Source: Bacteroides fragilis
GTDB taxonomy: Bacteria; Bacteroidota; Bacteroidia; Bacteroidales; DTGW01
Length of the DNA stretch: 40,940 bases
Direction: 5' to 3'
NCBI GenBank assembly: GCA_945889005.1
Contig: CAMDBI010000029.1
Span: forward strand, 1-40,940
Part shown: positions 9,820 through 19,144 of the stretch, one piece after another
Layout of the letters: each line of letters starts with the position of its first letter
Position numbering within the stretch: position 1 is the first letter of the stretch
Notes under the pieces: model-generated
What the model saw: the letters and a program-made list of their open reading frames with translations, nothing else
The model's database searches: none
Told to the model about the DNA's origin: nothing
Translations under genes and position numbers: made by a program

Positions 9820-11712
9820 ATGGATAGAAATTCGATTATTGGGATTATTTTAATAGGAGCCATTTTAATAATGTTTACCTTTTTCAATAAACCTTCGCCA
9901 CAAGATTTAGAACAAGCACAACGTATTCAGGACTCTATAGAAAGAGTTGAACAACACAATGCTTTGCAACAAGTTAAAAATAATTCAGAAAAAAAACAAG
10001 AAATACTTGCTAGTTTCGATTCAACGCTTGCACCCGAGAAAAAGGACAGTATTTTAAGCGAAAAATATGGAGCATTTGCTAAAGCTGCAATCGGCAATAA
10101 TGAATTTTATACCATCGAAAACGATTTGTTAAAATTAACCTTGTCGTCAAAAGGTGGGCGTCCATATACAGTTCAACTCAAAAATTATAAAACACACGAT
10201 TCTCTGCCCTTAATTCTATTTAATGGCGATTCTACAGTATTTGGATTCAATTTCTTTGCTCAGAATCGTCTAATTTCTACAAATGAATTGTATTTTAAAA
10301 ATATTGATTCATTAAATACAATTGCATTTAATGAAAACGATACTGCAAAATCAATATCGTTGAGTATAGCAATCGACGATAAAAAATACATCAAGTACAA
10401 TTATATTCTTAAAAAAGGCTCATACAAAGTTGATTATAAAATCGAAATGGTAGGTATGTCAAACCTTATTTCGCAAAATACTTCGACACTCGATTTGAAT
10501 TGGGAATTGTATTCGCCCGGACAAGAGAAGGGATGGAAAAATGAAAATCAATATACCGGATTGTATTACAAATATTTTCAGGATGAAGTCGATAATATAA
10601 GTGAAACATCTTCTAAAACAGAAGAACAAAACATTCCTACTCGTTTAAAATGGGTTGCTTACAAACAACAGTTCTTTTCAGTTGTACTTATTTCGAGCGA
10701 TTATTTTAGCAATGCCAATGTGAAGCAAGTGCCAATGCCCGAAAACAATAAGTATATCAAACAATTTAGCTCACAACTTGGAGTGCCTTTCAATAGTACT
10801 AACGAGATCAACAATTTCAATTTAGCATTCTACTTTGGACCTAACCACTATCAAACTCTTAAAAAACAGGGCGACGAATTGCAAGAGTTAGTATTTTTGG
10901 GCCGAAATATTATTAAATGGATTAATAGATTTTTGATTATCCCAATTTTTAATTTTCTCAATGGATTTATTTTAAATTATGGTCTCATTATTTTGATTTT
11001 AACCATAATAATTAAACTATTGTTGTTTCCATTGACCTATAAGTCTTACTTGTCGATGGCAAAAATGAGAGTACTTAAGCCTCAGATCGACGAAATTAAT
11101 GAAAAGATTCCTGCCGAAAAGGCAATGGATCGTCAACAAGCTGTAATGGCACTTTATCGAAAAGTTGGGGTCAATCCTCTGGGTGGTTGTTTACCTATTC
11201 TACTGCAAATGCCAATATTGATTGCCATGTTTAGGTTTTTCCCTGCTTCGATTGAACTTCGTCAACAAGGTTTCTTGTGGGCACACGACCTTTCTACTTT
11301 CGATTCTATAGTATCGTGGGATACATACATACCATTGATAACACCATATTTTGGCAACCATATAAGCTTGTTCAACGTGCTCATGACCATTACGACTGTT
11401 ATTACTGTTCACATGAGCAATAAACTTCAATCATCGACTCAAACTTTGCCAGGTATGAAAACCATGTCGTACCTTATGCCCATTATGTTTATGTTTTTCC
11501 TAAATAGTTTTTCTGCTGGTTTAACATATTATTACTTCCTTGCAAACCTTATAACAATAATCCAAAACGAAGTATTTCGTCGTTCGATTAACGAGGATAA
11601 ATTATTGGCAAAATTGAATGAGAATAAAAAGAAACCAGTTAAGAAATCGAGCTTTCAGGAACGTTTAGAGAAAATTGCAAAAGAAAGAGGATATAAAATG
11701 CCTAAAAAATAA
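9820..11712 (+). CDS. yidC: Membrane protein insertase YidC
   Basis: YidC inserts and folds inner-membrane proteins, alone or with SecYEG. The 630-residue protein has the Gram-negative layout. An N-terminal membrane anchor (about 6-22) precedes a large periplasmic domain (about 50-350). The conserved insertase core (about 365-590) has several membrane segments and motifs such as KPQIDEINEK and LGGCLPILLQMP. The tail (about 600-630) is basic and lysine-rich, typical for ribosome contact. A strong intrinsic terminator follows the gene. Its position directly after pyrG looks like a common Bacteroidota order, a point made from memory. Confidence 0.97.
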   Translation: MDRNSIIGIILIGAILIMFTFFNKPSPQDLEQAQRIQDSIERVEQHNALQQVKNNSEKKQEILASFDSTLAPEKKDSILSEKYGAFAKAAIGNNEFYTIENDLLKLTLSSKGGRPYTVQLKNYKTHDSLPLILFNGDSTVFGFNFFAQNRLISTNELYFKNIDSLNTIAFNENDTAKSISLSIAIDDKKYIKYNYILKKGSYKVDYKIEMVGMSNLISQNTSTLDLNWELYSPGQEKGWKNENQYTGLYYKYFQDEVDNISETSSKTEEQNIPTRLKWVAYKQQFFSVVLISSDYFSNANVKQVPMPENNKYIKQFSSQLGVPFNSTNEINNFNLAFYFGPNHYQTLKKQGDELQELVFLGRNIIKWINRFLIIPIFNFLNGFILNYGLIILILTIIIKLLLFPLTYKSYLSMAKMRVLKPQIDEINEKIPAEKAMDRQQAVMALYRKVGVNPLGGCLPILLQMPILIAMFRFFPASIELRQQGFLWAHDLSTFDSIVSWDTYIPLITPYFGNHISLFNVLMTITTVITVHMSNKLQSSTQTLPGMKTMSYLMPIMFMFFLNSFSAGLTYYYFLANLITIIQNEVFRRSINEDKLLAKLNENKKKPVKKSSFQERLEKIAKERGYKMPKK

Positions 11713-11734
11713 CAATATTTAAGTTAAAAGAATA

Positions 11735-11780
11735 AAAAGGTGCTGATAATTCATAGATTTTCAGCACCTTTTCTTATTTT
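11735..11780 (+). terminator. Intrinsic terminator after yidC
   Basis: A perfect 12-bp stem, AAAAGGTGCTGA (11735-11746) against TCAGCACCTTTT (11761-11772), encloses a 14-base loop. It runs into a T-rich tail. It starts 22 bases after the yidC stop. The symmetric A/T flanks could also allow termination from the other strand, but no gene there would use it. Confidence 0.85.
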
Positions 11781-11804
11781 AGCAAATGCTATATTTTTTA
11801 AATT

Positions 11805-13748
11805 GTGAGAAATATCTTTAAAATCGTATTAATATTTATTTTACTATTGTCCACACAATTGCATTCGCAAGTAATAGATACTGTAGTGAAATACAATAAA
11901 ATATATGTACCCAAAGATTATTATTTAAGTATTGGCTCGCAACTAATATATTCGAGTATCGATACAGTTGTATATGTTCCAATTCAATCAGATTTTACAT
12001 TGCGTAAAAGTATAAAGTCCGATTCTGTTTTTAATTCATTGGCTCAAAAAGCCCAAAAAAATACTTGGACTAAAACACTTCACAATATTATTTTAATACC
12101 ACCTTCGAACACAAGGATTCAGAAAGCTGAAAGTCCAATAGAATATAACAATGAAATTTACGATCGTATATGGGTGCGAAAAATAATAATTGCACGGCAC
12201 AATATTTTTGGCCCGAGTTTCCTCGATACCGGTCAATATGTATATTCAATTCTTGAACGATTTGGCAATCGTTTCCATATCGATACTCGCGAAAGTATTA
12301 TTAAAGAGTACCTTCAGTTTAATGTCGGTGGCGAAATAAACAGTTTTCTCATGTTAGAGACCGAGCGTATATTACGCGATGCTTCGTTTATTCAAGATGC
12401 AAAAATTATTTTAAAAAACTTTTCGATTAACAACGATACCGCTGATGTCGTGGTATTGGTTCGCGACACATGGTCGCAAGGTGCCGATCTAAGAATAGAT
12501 GAATTGAACCGAGGCAGTGTGGAAATCTGGGACAATAATCTTCTGGGTACAGGTAACACCAACAGTAATTTTGTTTCGTGGAATCCCGAAAGTAAACCTT
12601 CGAATTCATTAAATGGATTTTTCAGAACTGACAATATTGCCGGCTCATTTGTCAATTTGCAAATCGATTATAGCGCAATTGGTAATAAAAACAATGGATT
12701 AACGCTTTGGCGCGATTTTTATACATCTTCTACAAAATATGCCGGTATGTTTAAATTTGAGCAATTTGATGGGAATGTTAGGTGGAAATCTATTGACAAT
12801 CCTTGGTATTATACTCAGTTGGAATATAGGAAAATTGATACATGGATAGGTCGTTCGTTTCAAATAAATTCAGATAATAATTATTTCTTCTCAAAATCAA
12901 ATATTGCGTTAAGTATTGGACTTATTAATGATCGGTTTTTTAAGAGACCAAACATTTTACCCCGAACTTCTTATTATTATCACAATAAACTAATGTATTT
13001 ATCAAGCGTAGGGCTATCTCGACAGGGTTTTTCGAAAATGAATTTGGTATATAGTTTTGGACGTACCGAAGATATTCCTTATGGTGTATTGCTTAATCTT
13101 ACACAGGCTTATGAATATAATCAGTTTAATTCGCGTAACTATTACAGCGCAAGACTTTCGGCCGGAAATTTTGTGAGAAATATTGGGTATGTTTATGCCA
13201 GTATTGCTGCTGGTTCATTTGTAAATAATAACAACTTGGAACAAGGTATTTTAAATTTTAAAGTTAACTCGTTTACCAATTTATTAGTGTTAGGACAGTT
13301 TAAAACTCGTTTTTTCTTTAATATCGAATATACCAAAGGTTTTAATCGTTATGACGATGAATTTCTTACATTAAGAGATCGAAATGGAATTAGAGGTTTT
13401 ACAAGCGATTCGGTAATCGGAGACCAAAAGCTTAGAATTAATGTCGAAAATGTATTGTTTACTCCCTTTTATTTAGCAAACTTCAGATTTGTGTTTTTCG
13501 AATTTCTTGATCTAGGTTATGTGGGTAAACCAACCGATTGGATTTTTAAAAATCAATTATATACCGGTTTGGGTGTGGGTTTTAGAATTAGAAACGAAAG
13601 ATTAGTCATAAAAACTTTTCAGTTTCGTTTGGCATATTATCCAATTTTACCCTATAAAAATAACAACTTTATGGCTCAAATTAGAGCCGAAAGTCGTTTT
13701 GATCAGGAAAACTTTTTTATTAGAAGACCCGAGGTTATTGGGTACTGA
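11805..13748 (+). CDS. POTRA/beta-barrel outer-membrane protein (BamA/TamA-like)
   Basis: The 647-residue protein begins with a signal peptide (about 1-21, ending LHSQ). A region at about 122-215 looks like a POTRA-type domain: IWVRKIIIARHNIFG, then an ERILRDASFIQDA helix, then a closing strand DVVVLVRDTWS. Alternating strands follow to the end, as in a 16-strand outer-membrane barrel. Relatives in the Omp85 family insert or export proteins or lipids across the outer membrane. Only one POTRA is apparent, against five in BamA, so this is not the housekeeping BamA. The start is GTG 11805: an in-frame TAA sits 6 bases upstream and no ATG fits the signal peptide. It is 92 bases from yidC and separated from it by a terminator. 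Confidence 0.7.
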   Translation: MRNIFKIVLIFILLLSTQLHSQVIDTVVKYNKIYVPKDYYLSIGSQLIYSSIDTVVYVPIQSDFTLRKSIKSDSVFNSLAQKAQKNTWTKTLHNIILIPPSNTRIQKAESPIEYNNEIYDRIWVRKIIIARHNIFGPSFLDTGQYVYSILERFGNRFHIDTRESIIKEYLQFNVGGEINSFLMLETERILRDASFIQDAKIILKNFSINNDTADVVVLVRDTWSQGADLRIDELNRGSVEIWDNNLLGTGNTNSNFVSWNPESKPSNSLNGFFRTDNIAGSFVNLQIDYSAIGNKNNGLTLWRDFYTSSTKYAGMFKFEQFDGNVRWKSIDNPWYYTQLEYRKIDTWIGRSFQINSDNNYFFSKSNIALSIGLINDRFFKRPNILPRTSYYYHNKLMYLSSVGLSRQGFSKMNLVYSFGRTEDIPYGVLLNLTQAYEYNQFNSRNYYSARLSAGNFVRNIGYVYASIAAGSFVNNNNLEQGILNFKVNSFTNLLVLGQFKTRFFFNIEYTKGFNRYDDEFLTLRDRNGIRGFTSDSVIGDQKLRINVENVLFTPFYLANFRFVFFEFLDLGYVGKPTDWIFKNQLYTGLGVGFRIRNERLVIKTFQFRLAYYPILPYKNNNFMAQIRAESRFDQENFFIRRPEVIGY

Positions 13749-13842
13749 TTGTTTTTTTTAATCAAGTGAACCATTTTAAATTTCTTTTGTTTCTATTAAA
13801 ATTGTTAACTTTAACATATAATCTAAATTAAAAATAAATAAC

Positions 13843-14475
13843 ATGGCAGTATTAGTAGGTAAAAAAGCTCCCGTCTTTTCGGCAAAAGCGGTAGTAAACG
13901 GAGGCGAAATAGTTGAAAATTTCTCGCTTTCGCAATACATAGGTAAGAAATACGTGATTTTTTATTTCTATCCGGCCGATTTTACTTTTGTTTGTCCTAC
14001 CGAAATCATTGCATTTCAGGACAAATTACAAGAGTTTGAACAACGCGACACTGTTGTTGTTGGTTGCTCGGTCGATTCTGAATTTTCGCACTGGAAATGG
14101 TTGCAAACCGAACAGTTCGATGGTGGTATTAAAGGTGTAAAATATCCATTGGTTGCAGATTTATCTAAAACCATTGCCGAAAATTACGATGTTCTAGCTG
14201 GTAGCTACGATTTCGAAGAAAATGGAGAAGCCGTATTTAAAGGTACTCCAATGGCTTACCGTGGTTTATTCCTTATCGACAAAGCTGGTGTTGTTCGTCA
14301 TCAGGTAGTAAACGATATGCCACTCGGTCGTAGTATTGAAGAAGCATTGCGTATAGTTGATGCTCTCAAGTTTTACGAAGAAAACGGCGAAGTATGTCCT
14401 GCCGATTGGAAACCTGGCAAAAAAGCGATGAAAGCTACTCAAGCTGGTGTTTCGGAATATTTGAGCAAGAAATAA
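13843..14475 (+). CDS. ahpC: Peroxiredoxin AhpC (typical 2-Cys)
   Basis: AhpC reduces hydrogen peroxide and organic hydroperoxides in the cytosol. The 210-residue protein has the peroxidatic C51 in DFTFVCPTEI and the resolving C185 in GEVCPADWKPG. These are the two hallmarks of the Prx1/AhpC group, and the length is close to that of typical 2-Cys enzymes. No ahpF lies nearby, so the reductant (a thioredoxin system, or an AhpF elsewhere) cannot be told. The start is ATG 13843. A TTTG at 13786 and a TAACTTTA at 13806 upstream recall promoter elements, but their 16-base spacing is too short to be convincing. Confidence 0.95.
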   Translation: MAVLVGKKAPVFSAKAVVNGGEIVENFSLSQYIGKKYVIFYFYPADFTFVCPTEIIAFQDKLQEFEQRDTVVVGCSVDSEFSHWKWLQTEQFDGGIKGVKYPLVADLSKTIAENYDVLAGSYDFEENGEAVFKGTPMAYRGLFLIDKAGVVRHQVVNDMPLGRSIEEALRIVDALKFYEENGEVCPADWKPGKKAMKATQAGVSEYLSKK

Positions 14476-14496
14476 TTTATTTTCTTATTGTTTAAT

Positions 14497-14564
14497 CGCA
14501 AAGTTGTAAAGTCGCAAAGTATATAATCGTTGATTGTATATCTTTGCAGCTTTAACGCTTTGCG
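14497..14564. repeat. Imperfect inverted repeat of the CGCAAAG family
   Basis: A 23-base left arm (14497-14519, beginning CGCAAAG and ending CGCAAAG) pairs imperfectly with 14542-14564 (CTTTGC...CTTTAACGCTTTGCG). The 22-base loop itself begins TATATA and ends TATAT. A T-run follows, so it may terminate ahpC transcription. It resembles the inner arms of the element at 36980-37130. Confidence 0.55.
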
Positions 14565-14571
14565 TTTTTTT

Positions 14572-15870
14572 ATGCGAGAGAAAATAATAATAGAAAATAT
14601 TTCATCAGACGATGCTTTTGCAAGAATTATTGCAATGAGTAAGTTATTCGACCCATTTGTACTTTTAAATTCAAACAAACAATTCAACATTAATGTATCT
14701 GAGCTATATCAAACAAAATACGATTGGTTAGCTGCTTTTGGAAAGCATTCAGAATTAATATCAACAAATGTTGGGATTTTTGATAGTTTGAAAAAATATT
14801 CGAATCAATCAAACGACTGGATTTTTGGACATCTCAATTACGAACTATACACTGAAACAGAATGTATTGAAGCTCCGCTTGTTTCAAATTCTTTTTTCCC
14901 GATAATTTATTTTTTCAAACCTATTTATGTAGTATATTTTATCGACAACTGCATTACTGTCGAATATTTGCCCGAACTAGCAAATGAATATTTTATTAAT
15001 TTGCTTTGTGAAAAAGCTAATAAACCATTTGGACATGCACATCCCCAAAAATCTATTCATCTTAAATGCAATGTATCAAAAGAAGCATATATAGAATCGA
15101 TCGAGAAAATAAAAAAACATATTTCGAGAGGAAACCTATACGAAACCAATTACTGTATCGAGTTTTATAATAGCAATGTTGAAATTGACCCTGTTGATGC
15201 GTATTTGAGACTCAATACACTTTCTCCTTCTCCATTTTCAGCGTTTTACAAGATAGACAGCAATTACTTGCTTTGTTCGAGTCCCGAAAGATATCTTTCA
15301 AAAACAGGTTACAGGTTGGTATCGCAACCAATCAAGGGCACTCTTTCATCGTCAATGAATACAAGTATTCTGAAAAATAGCTTAAAAGAACGTACCGAAA
15401 ATATAATGATTACTGATTTGGTTCGTAACGATTTGTCGCGAATAGCCCAAAAAGGCACAGTTAAAGTTGATGAACAATGCGGAATTTATACCTTTTCCAA
15501 GGTTCACCAAATGATTTCGACCATTTCGTGCCAAGTCGATAAACAAATACATTGGGTCGATATGGCAAAAGAAACATTCCCAATGGGTTCTATGACCGGT
15601 GCTCCTAAGATTAAAGCCATTGAAATAAGTAATATGTTTGAACCATCGGCAAGGGGTATATACTCTGGTACTTTAGGATATATTTCGCCCGATTTTGATT
15701 TCGATTTTAATGTGGTAATCAGAAGTATCGTGTACAACCAAACAAAAAAATATGTATCTTTCCATGTAGGAAGTGCCATAACTTCGATGAGTAATCCGCA
15801 AAGTGAATATGACGAATGTCTTTTAAAGGCACAATCTATGCTCGAAGCATTAAATGCAGAAATATGTTAA
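14572..15870 (+). CDS. pabB: Aminodeoxychorismate/anthranilate synthase component I family (PabB-like)
   Basis: Chorismate-binding enzymes of this family convert chorismate to 4-amino-4-deoxychorismate (folate branch) or anthranilate (tryptophan branch), using ammonia from a glutamine amidotransferase partner. The 432-residue product carries the conserved C-terminal core: SSPERYL, PIKGT, ITDLVRNDLSRIA, and FPMGSMTGAPKIKA at about 336-349. The length and lack of an amidotransferase domain fit PabB. No partner PabA or trp genes are present, so PabB is preferred over TrpE but not proven. ATG 14572 is chosen over an upstream in-frame TTG at 14530, which lies inside the inverted repeat. Its stop overlaps the tilS start, suggesting translational coupling. 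Confidence 0.82.
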   Translation: MREKIIIENISSDDAFARIIAMSKLFDPFVLLNSNKQFNINVSELYQTKYDWLAAFGKHSELISTNVGIFDSLKKYSNQSNDWIFGHLNYELYTETECIEAPLVSNSFFPIIYFFKPIYVVYFIDNCITVEYLPELANEYFINLLCEKANKPFGHAHPQKSIHLKCNVSKEAYIESIEKIKKHISRGNLYETNYCIEFYNSNVEIDPVDAYLRLNTLSPSPFSAFYKIDSNYLLCSSPERYLSKTGYRLVSQPIKGTLSSSMNTSILKNSLKERTENIMITDLVRNDLSRIAQKGTVKVDEQCGIYTFSKVHQMISTISCQVDKQIHWVDMAKETFPMGSMTGAPKIKAIEISNMFEPSARGIYSGTLGYISPDFDFDFNVVIRSIVYNQTKKYVSFHVGSAITSMSNPQSEYDECLLKAQSMLEALNAEIC

Positions 15871-17177
15871 ATCAATTTTCGACATACATCAAAAAAAATC
15901 GACTTTTTGAAGTCGACGACAAATTGCTTGTGGCTGTAAGTGGGGGAGTAGACTCTGTTTGTTTGCTCAATATGCTTATTCAATGCGGTTATAATGTTGC
16001 AGTTGCACATTGCAATTTCCAACTCCGAGGGGCAGAATCCGATGGCGACGAAGCGTTTGTTAAACAACTGGCTGATGAAAAAAAACTCGTTTTTTATTCA
16101 AAAAGGTTTAATACCCAAGAATATGCAAATGAATATGGAATAAGTATTCAAATGGCAGCCAGACAACTTAGGTATAACTGGTTCGATACCATTAGAAAGG
16201 CCAATAATTATAGCTTTACCATTATAGCGCATAACCGCAACGATGTGTCAGAAACTTTCTTTATTAATCTTCTTCGAGGTACTGGTATTAAAGGTCTAGC
16301 GGGTATTCCAATGAAAAACGAAAATATTGTTCGTCCTTTGCTTTTTGCTTCTCGAATACAGATTGTTGAGTATGTTCATTTTTATAATATACAATATCGA
16401 GAAGATTCGAGCAATACCCAAACTAAGTATTTGAGAAATAAAATAAGGCACGAATTAATGCCATTGCTCAACGAAATAAACGAACATAGCCTTGATAATA
16501 TATATCACACTATTCAACATTTAAACGATGCTGCCCTTATTTATGCAGAAACTATTGACCAGTACCGACAAACATTCGTTCAAATAAATGGCGATGAAGT
16601 ATATATCGAGATCGAAAAAATTAAAAATACCCAAACCCCCGAAACAATTTTATACGAACTGATACATCAATATGGATTTACCAGTAAACAATGTGCCGAT
16701 ATTTTTGAAAACATTAATGGTATTTCGGGTCAAGTGTTTTTGTCAAATACCCACAAAATGGTACACGATAGGGTTCAATTAATTGTTATACCTATCGATA
16801 ATATTGTGTCTGAGAAATATTATATTGAAAATATTGAAAAGGCTATACATGAACCAATAAAATTAGTTTTCAAATTGTACACTCCCGATGAGTATACAAT
16901 TCCAAAACAAAAAACAATTGCATCGGTCGATTATGATTTGCTCGAATTCCCATTAATACTTAGAAAATGGCAAAATGGAGATTATTTTCAACCCCTCGGA
17001 ATGTCTGGATTCAAAAAACTTAGCGACTTTTTTGTCGACTCCAAATTGTCGATTGTTGAGAAAGAAAAAACATGGATTGTCGAATCGGCGGGGAAAATAG
17101 TTTGGGTCGTAGGGCATAGGATCGATAATAGATTTAAAATCACAGAGAATACTCAAAAAATTCTTTCAATTGAATGA
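15864..17177 (+). CDS. tilS: tRNA(Ile)-lysidine synthetase
   Basis: TilS attaches lysine to C34 of tRNA-Ile(CAU), changing its codon reading from AUG to AUA; it is normally essential. The 437-residue protein has the N-type PP-loop SGGVDS at 26-31, followed by AHCNFQLRG and the family segment FFINLLRGTG. A central region and a C-terminal TilS domain (about 365-437, with LRKWQNGDYFQPLGMSG) complete the usual layout. ATG 15864 is chosen because the fold begins right after it; the earlier in-frame ATG at 15816 lies well inside pabB. The start ATG overlaps the pabB stop by 7 bases, so the two are probably co-translated. Confidence 0.95.
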   Translation: MLNQFSTYIKKNRLFEVDDKLLVAVSGGVDSVCLLNMLIQCGYNVAVAHCNFQLRGAESDGDEAFVKQLADEKKLVFYSKRFNTQEYANEYGISIQMAARQLRYNWFDTIRKANNYSFTIIAHNRNDVSETFFINLLRGTGIKGLAGIPMKNENIVRPLLFASRIQIVEYVHFYNIQYREDSSNTQTKYLRNKIRHELMPLLNEINEHSLDNIYHTIQHLNDAALIYAETIDQYRQTFVQINGDEVYIEIEKIKNTQTPETILYELIHQYGFTSKQCADIFENINGISGQVFLSNTHKMVHDRVQLIVIPIDNIVSEKYYIENIEKAIHEPIKLVFKLYTPDEYTIPKQKTIASVDYDLLEFPLILRKWQNGDYFQPLGMSGFKKLSDFFVDSKLSIVEKEKTWIVESAGKIVWVVGHRIDNRFKITENTQKILSIE

Positions 17178-17230
17178 TGTATTCATAAGTTTTTTTTCTA
17201 TATTTAGATAAGAATAAGCTTATCGGAAAT

Positions 17231-19144
17231 ATGAAGTCAAATTTAGCATTCATAGTATTCTTTTTCATTGTTGTTTTCTCATGCAAAAATTTATATTCTT
17301 TATCAAAGGAGTTTGATGAATTGAACATTGCCCAAATTAATGATAGTGTTGAATTTCAATTATATAGTAATTTAATCGATAAACTATTACCCAATCAAAC
17401 TACCGAAGCACTTGACTATTCAAATCGATTGATGGTATTGGCAAATAGGACTCAAAAATCCGATTTTATTGCTCAATCGCACTACCATTATGCAAAAGTT
17501 CTTTTAAGTATTGACGAGTACGACAATGCCTTATTTCATTTCTTAAAAGCATACAAAATATTTGAATCTAGAGGAGACACTCTTGGACTGGCTCAATGTT
17601 TAAACAACTTAGGAACTATTTACTTTTATTATAACGATACCGAATCTGCAAAGAAATCGTATTTCAGCGCATATTATCATATTAAACTCATAAATGAAAA
17701 TAAATATGAACCCGAAATTCTTTACAACTTAGCTTTGGTTCTTAGTAAAGAAAATCAGTTAGATTCTGCATTTGCCTATTTTAAAGTGGCAGAATTATTT
17801 TTTTCGCAATCAAATAATCAGAAAGGTATTATTAAAGTTCAAATTGGTATTGGAGAAACCAATTTAAATATTGGTAATTATTCAATGGCTCTTAACCAAT
17901 TTGAAAAGGCATTGAAAAAAGATTCCTTACTTTCTATCAGTGAAATAGGGTATTTACACACTCAAATTGCTAAAATATATATTCAACAAAAAAAGATTGA
18001 AATTGCAAAAAGTAATATAGATAAGTGTCTTAAACTAGCTCAAAAGCATAATTTGTATAGAATTGAAGAGCAATCGTACTATCTATTAGCACAAATCGAC
18101 TCAATTTTATTGAACAACAAACGAGCGTATTCAAATTTAATGAAAAGCAATTTGATTTTGAAAAAAATTAATCAATCAGACAGGCTTTCAAAGATAGCTC
18201 AAATGCAGGGTATTTATAGCTCCGAAGCAAAACAACGTGAAATAGAAAAACTCAAGAATGAGAATTTATTTAAAAGTAAAGAAAATGCTTTTCAACGCAA
18301 CATTACTTATTTATTTATATTTTTAATAATACTAGCTATTGCTTTAGTTTTGGTATTATTGACCGATTCAAAAGCACGTAGAAAATTGTACTACGTACTG
18401 GTCGAAAAAAATAAAAAACTTTTCGAATCTCAAAAAGAATTAGAATCATTGAGTATGACTAAGGATAAGTTTTTCGGCATTGTAGCGCATGAAATAAAAA
18501 ACCCTTTTGTGAATATTATTGGTGTTACCGATTTCTTAAATGAAAAATGGGATACTTTGCCCGAAGAAAAGAAAAAAATATTAATTGCTGCACTTAAAGA
18601 AAACTCAATAAAGGGATTTAAATTATTAGAAAACCTGAATATATGGTCGCGTGCGCAATTAGGGCAAATTGTTGTAAATAAAAAGCTCAACTCATTGTCC
18701 GGACTTGTCAATGAAGAGTTATTTTATGCCGATAAATTAATTCGTAAAAAATCGTTGTTACTTATTAATCAAATAGATACAGATGTATTGGCATATTTTG
18801 ATTTTGAGATGATACGAACGGTTTTTCGAAATATTTTACTCAATGCTATAAAATTTACTTTTGAAAATGGTCGAATTATCGTTGAAATTAATTCTGGACA
18901 AACACAAGTTATATTATCGGTTACCGACAATGGAATTGGAGTGCCCAAAGAATACTCAAATAAACTGCTCAGCATAGAAACACAGTATATTGCTAAAGGT
19001 ACCAATTTTGAAGAAGGTACCGGTTTAGGGCTAATTATTTCAAAAGATTATATTGAAAAAAATGGTGGGCAGTTGTGGTTCGAAAGCGAAGAAGGCAAGG
19101 GGTGTACTTTTTATTTTTCATTGCCCAAAGTGTCTCAAATTTAA
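17231..19144 (+). CDS. Membrane sensor histidine kinase with periplasmic TPR domain
   Basis: The 637-residue protein starts with a hydrophobic export signal (about 1-17). It ends in VVFSC, so it could be a lipobox with C18, but that is uncertain. TPR-like helical repeats fill about 55-330. A membrane segment at 358-378 is followed by a coiled coil. HisKA has H420 in FFGIVAHEIKNP. The HATPase has N538, D566 in TDNGIG, and EEGTGLGL at 594-601. It would sense a periplasmic or envelope cue through the TPR region and autophosphorylate. No response regulator is nearby, so it is an orphan. A GATAAG-N6-CTTATC dyad at 17207-17224 lies just upstream of the ATG. Its end overlaps the convergent hydE by 4 bases. 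Confidence 0.9.
   Translation: MKSNLAFIVFFFIVVFSCKNLYSLSKEFDELNIAQINDSVEFQLYSNLIDKLLPNQTTEALDYSNRLMVLANRTQKSDFIAQSHYHYAKVLLSIDEYDNALFHFLKAYKIFESRGDTLGLAQCLNNLGTIYFYYNDTESAKKSYFSAYYHIKLINENKYEPEILYNLALVLSKENQLDSAFAYFKVAELFFSQSNNQKGIIKVQIGIGETNLNIGNYSMALNQFEKALKKDSLLSISEIGYLHTQIAKIYIQQKKIEIAKSNIDKCLKLAQKHNLYRIEEQSYYLLAQIDSILLNNKRAYSNLMKSNLILKKINQSDRLSKIAQMQGIYSSEAKQREIEKLKNENLFKSKENAFQRNITYLFIFLIILAIALVLVLLTDSKARRKLYYVLVEKNKKLFESQKELESLSMTKDKFFGIVAHEIKNPFVNIIGVTDFLNEKWDTLPEEKKKILIAALKENSIKGFKLLENLNIWSRAQLGQIVVNKKLNSLSGLVNEELFYADKLIRKKSLLLINQIDTDVLAYFDFEMIRTVFRNILLNAIKFTFENGRIIVEINSGQTQVILSVTDNGIGVPKEYSNKLLSIETQYIAKGTNFEEGTGLGLIISKDYIEKNGGQLWFESEEGKGCTFYFSLPKVSQI

Noticed and set aside
13786-13813. 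TTTG / TAACTTTA as a promoter of ahpC
   Set aside because: The spacing is 16 bases, below the 19-21 expected, and the -7 element has a mismatch in its conserved end.
15816-15863. Upstream ATG as the tilS start
   Set aside because: It lies 55 bases inside pabB and adds residues not like TilS; ATG 15864 overlaps the pabB stop neatly and starts the fold.
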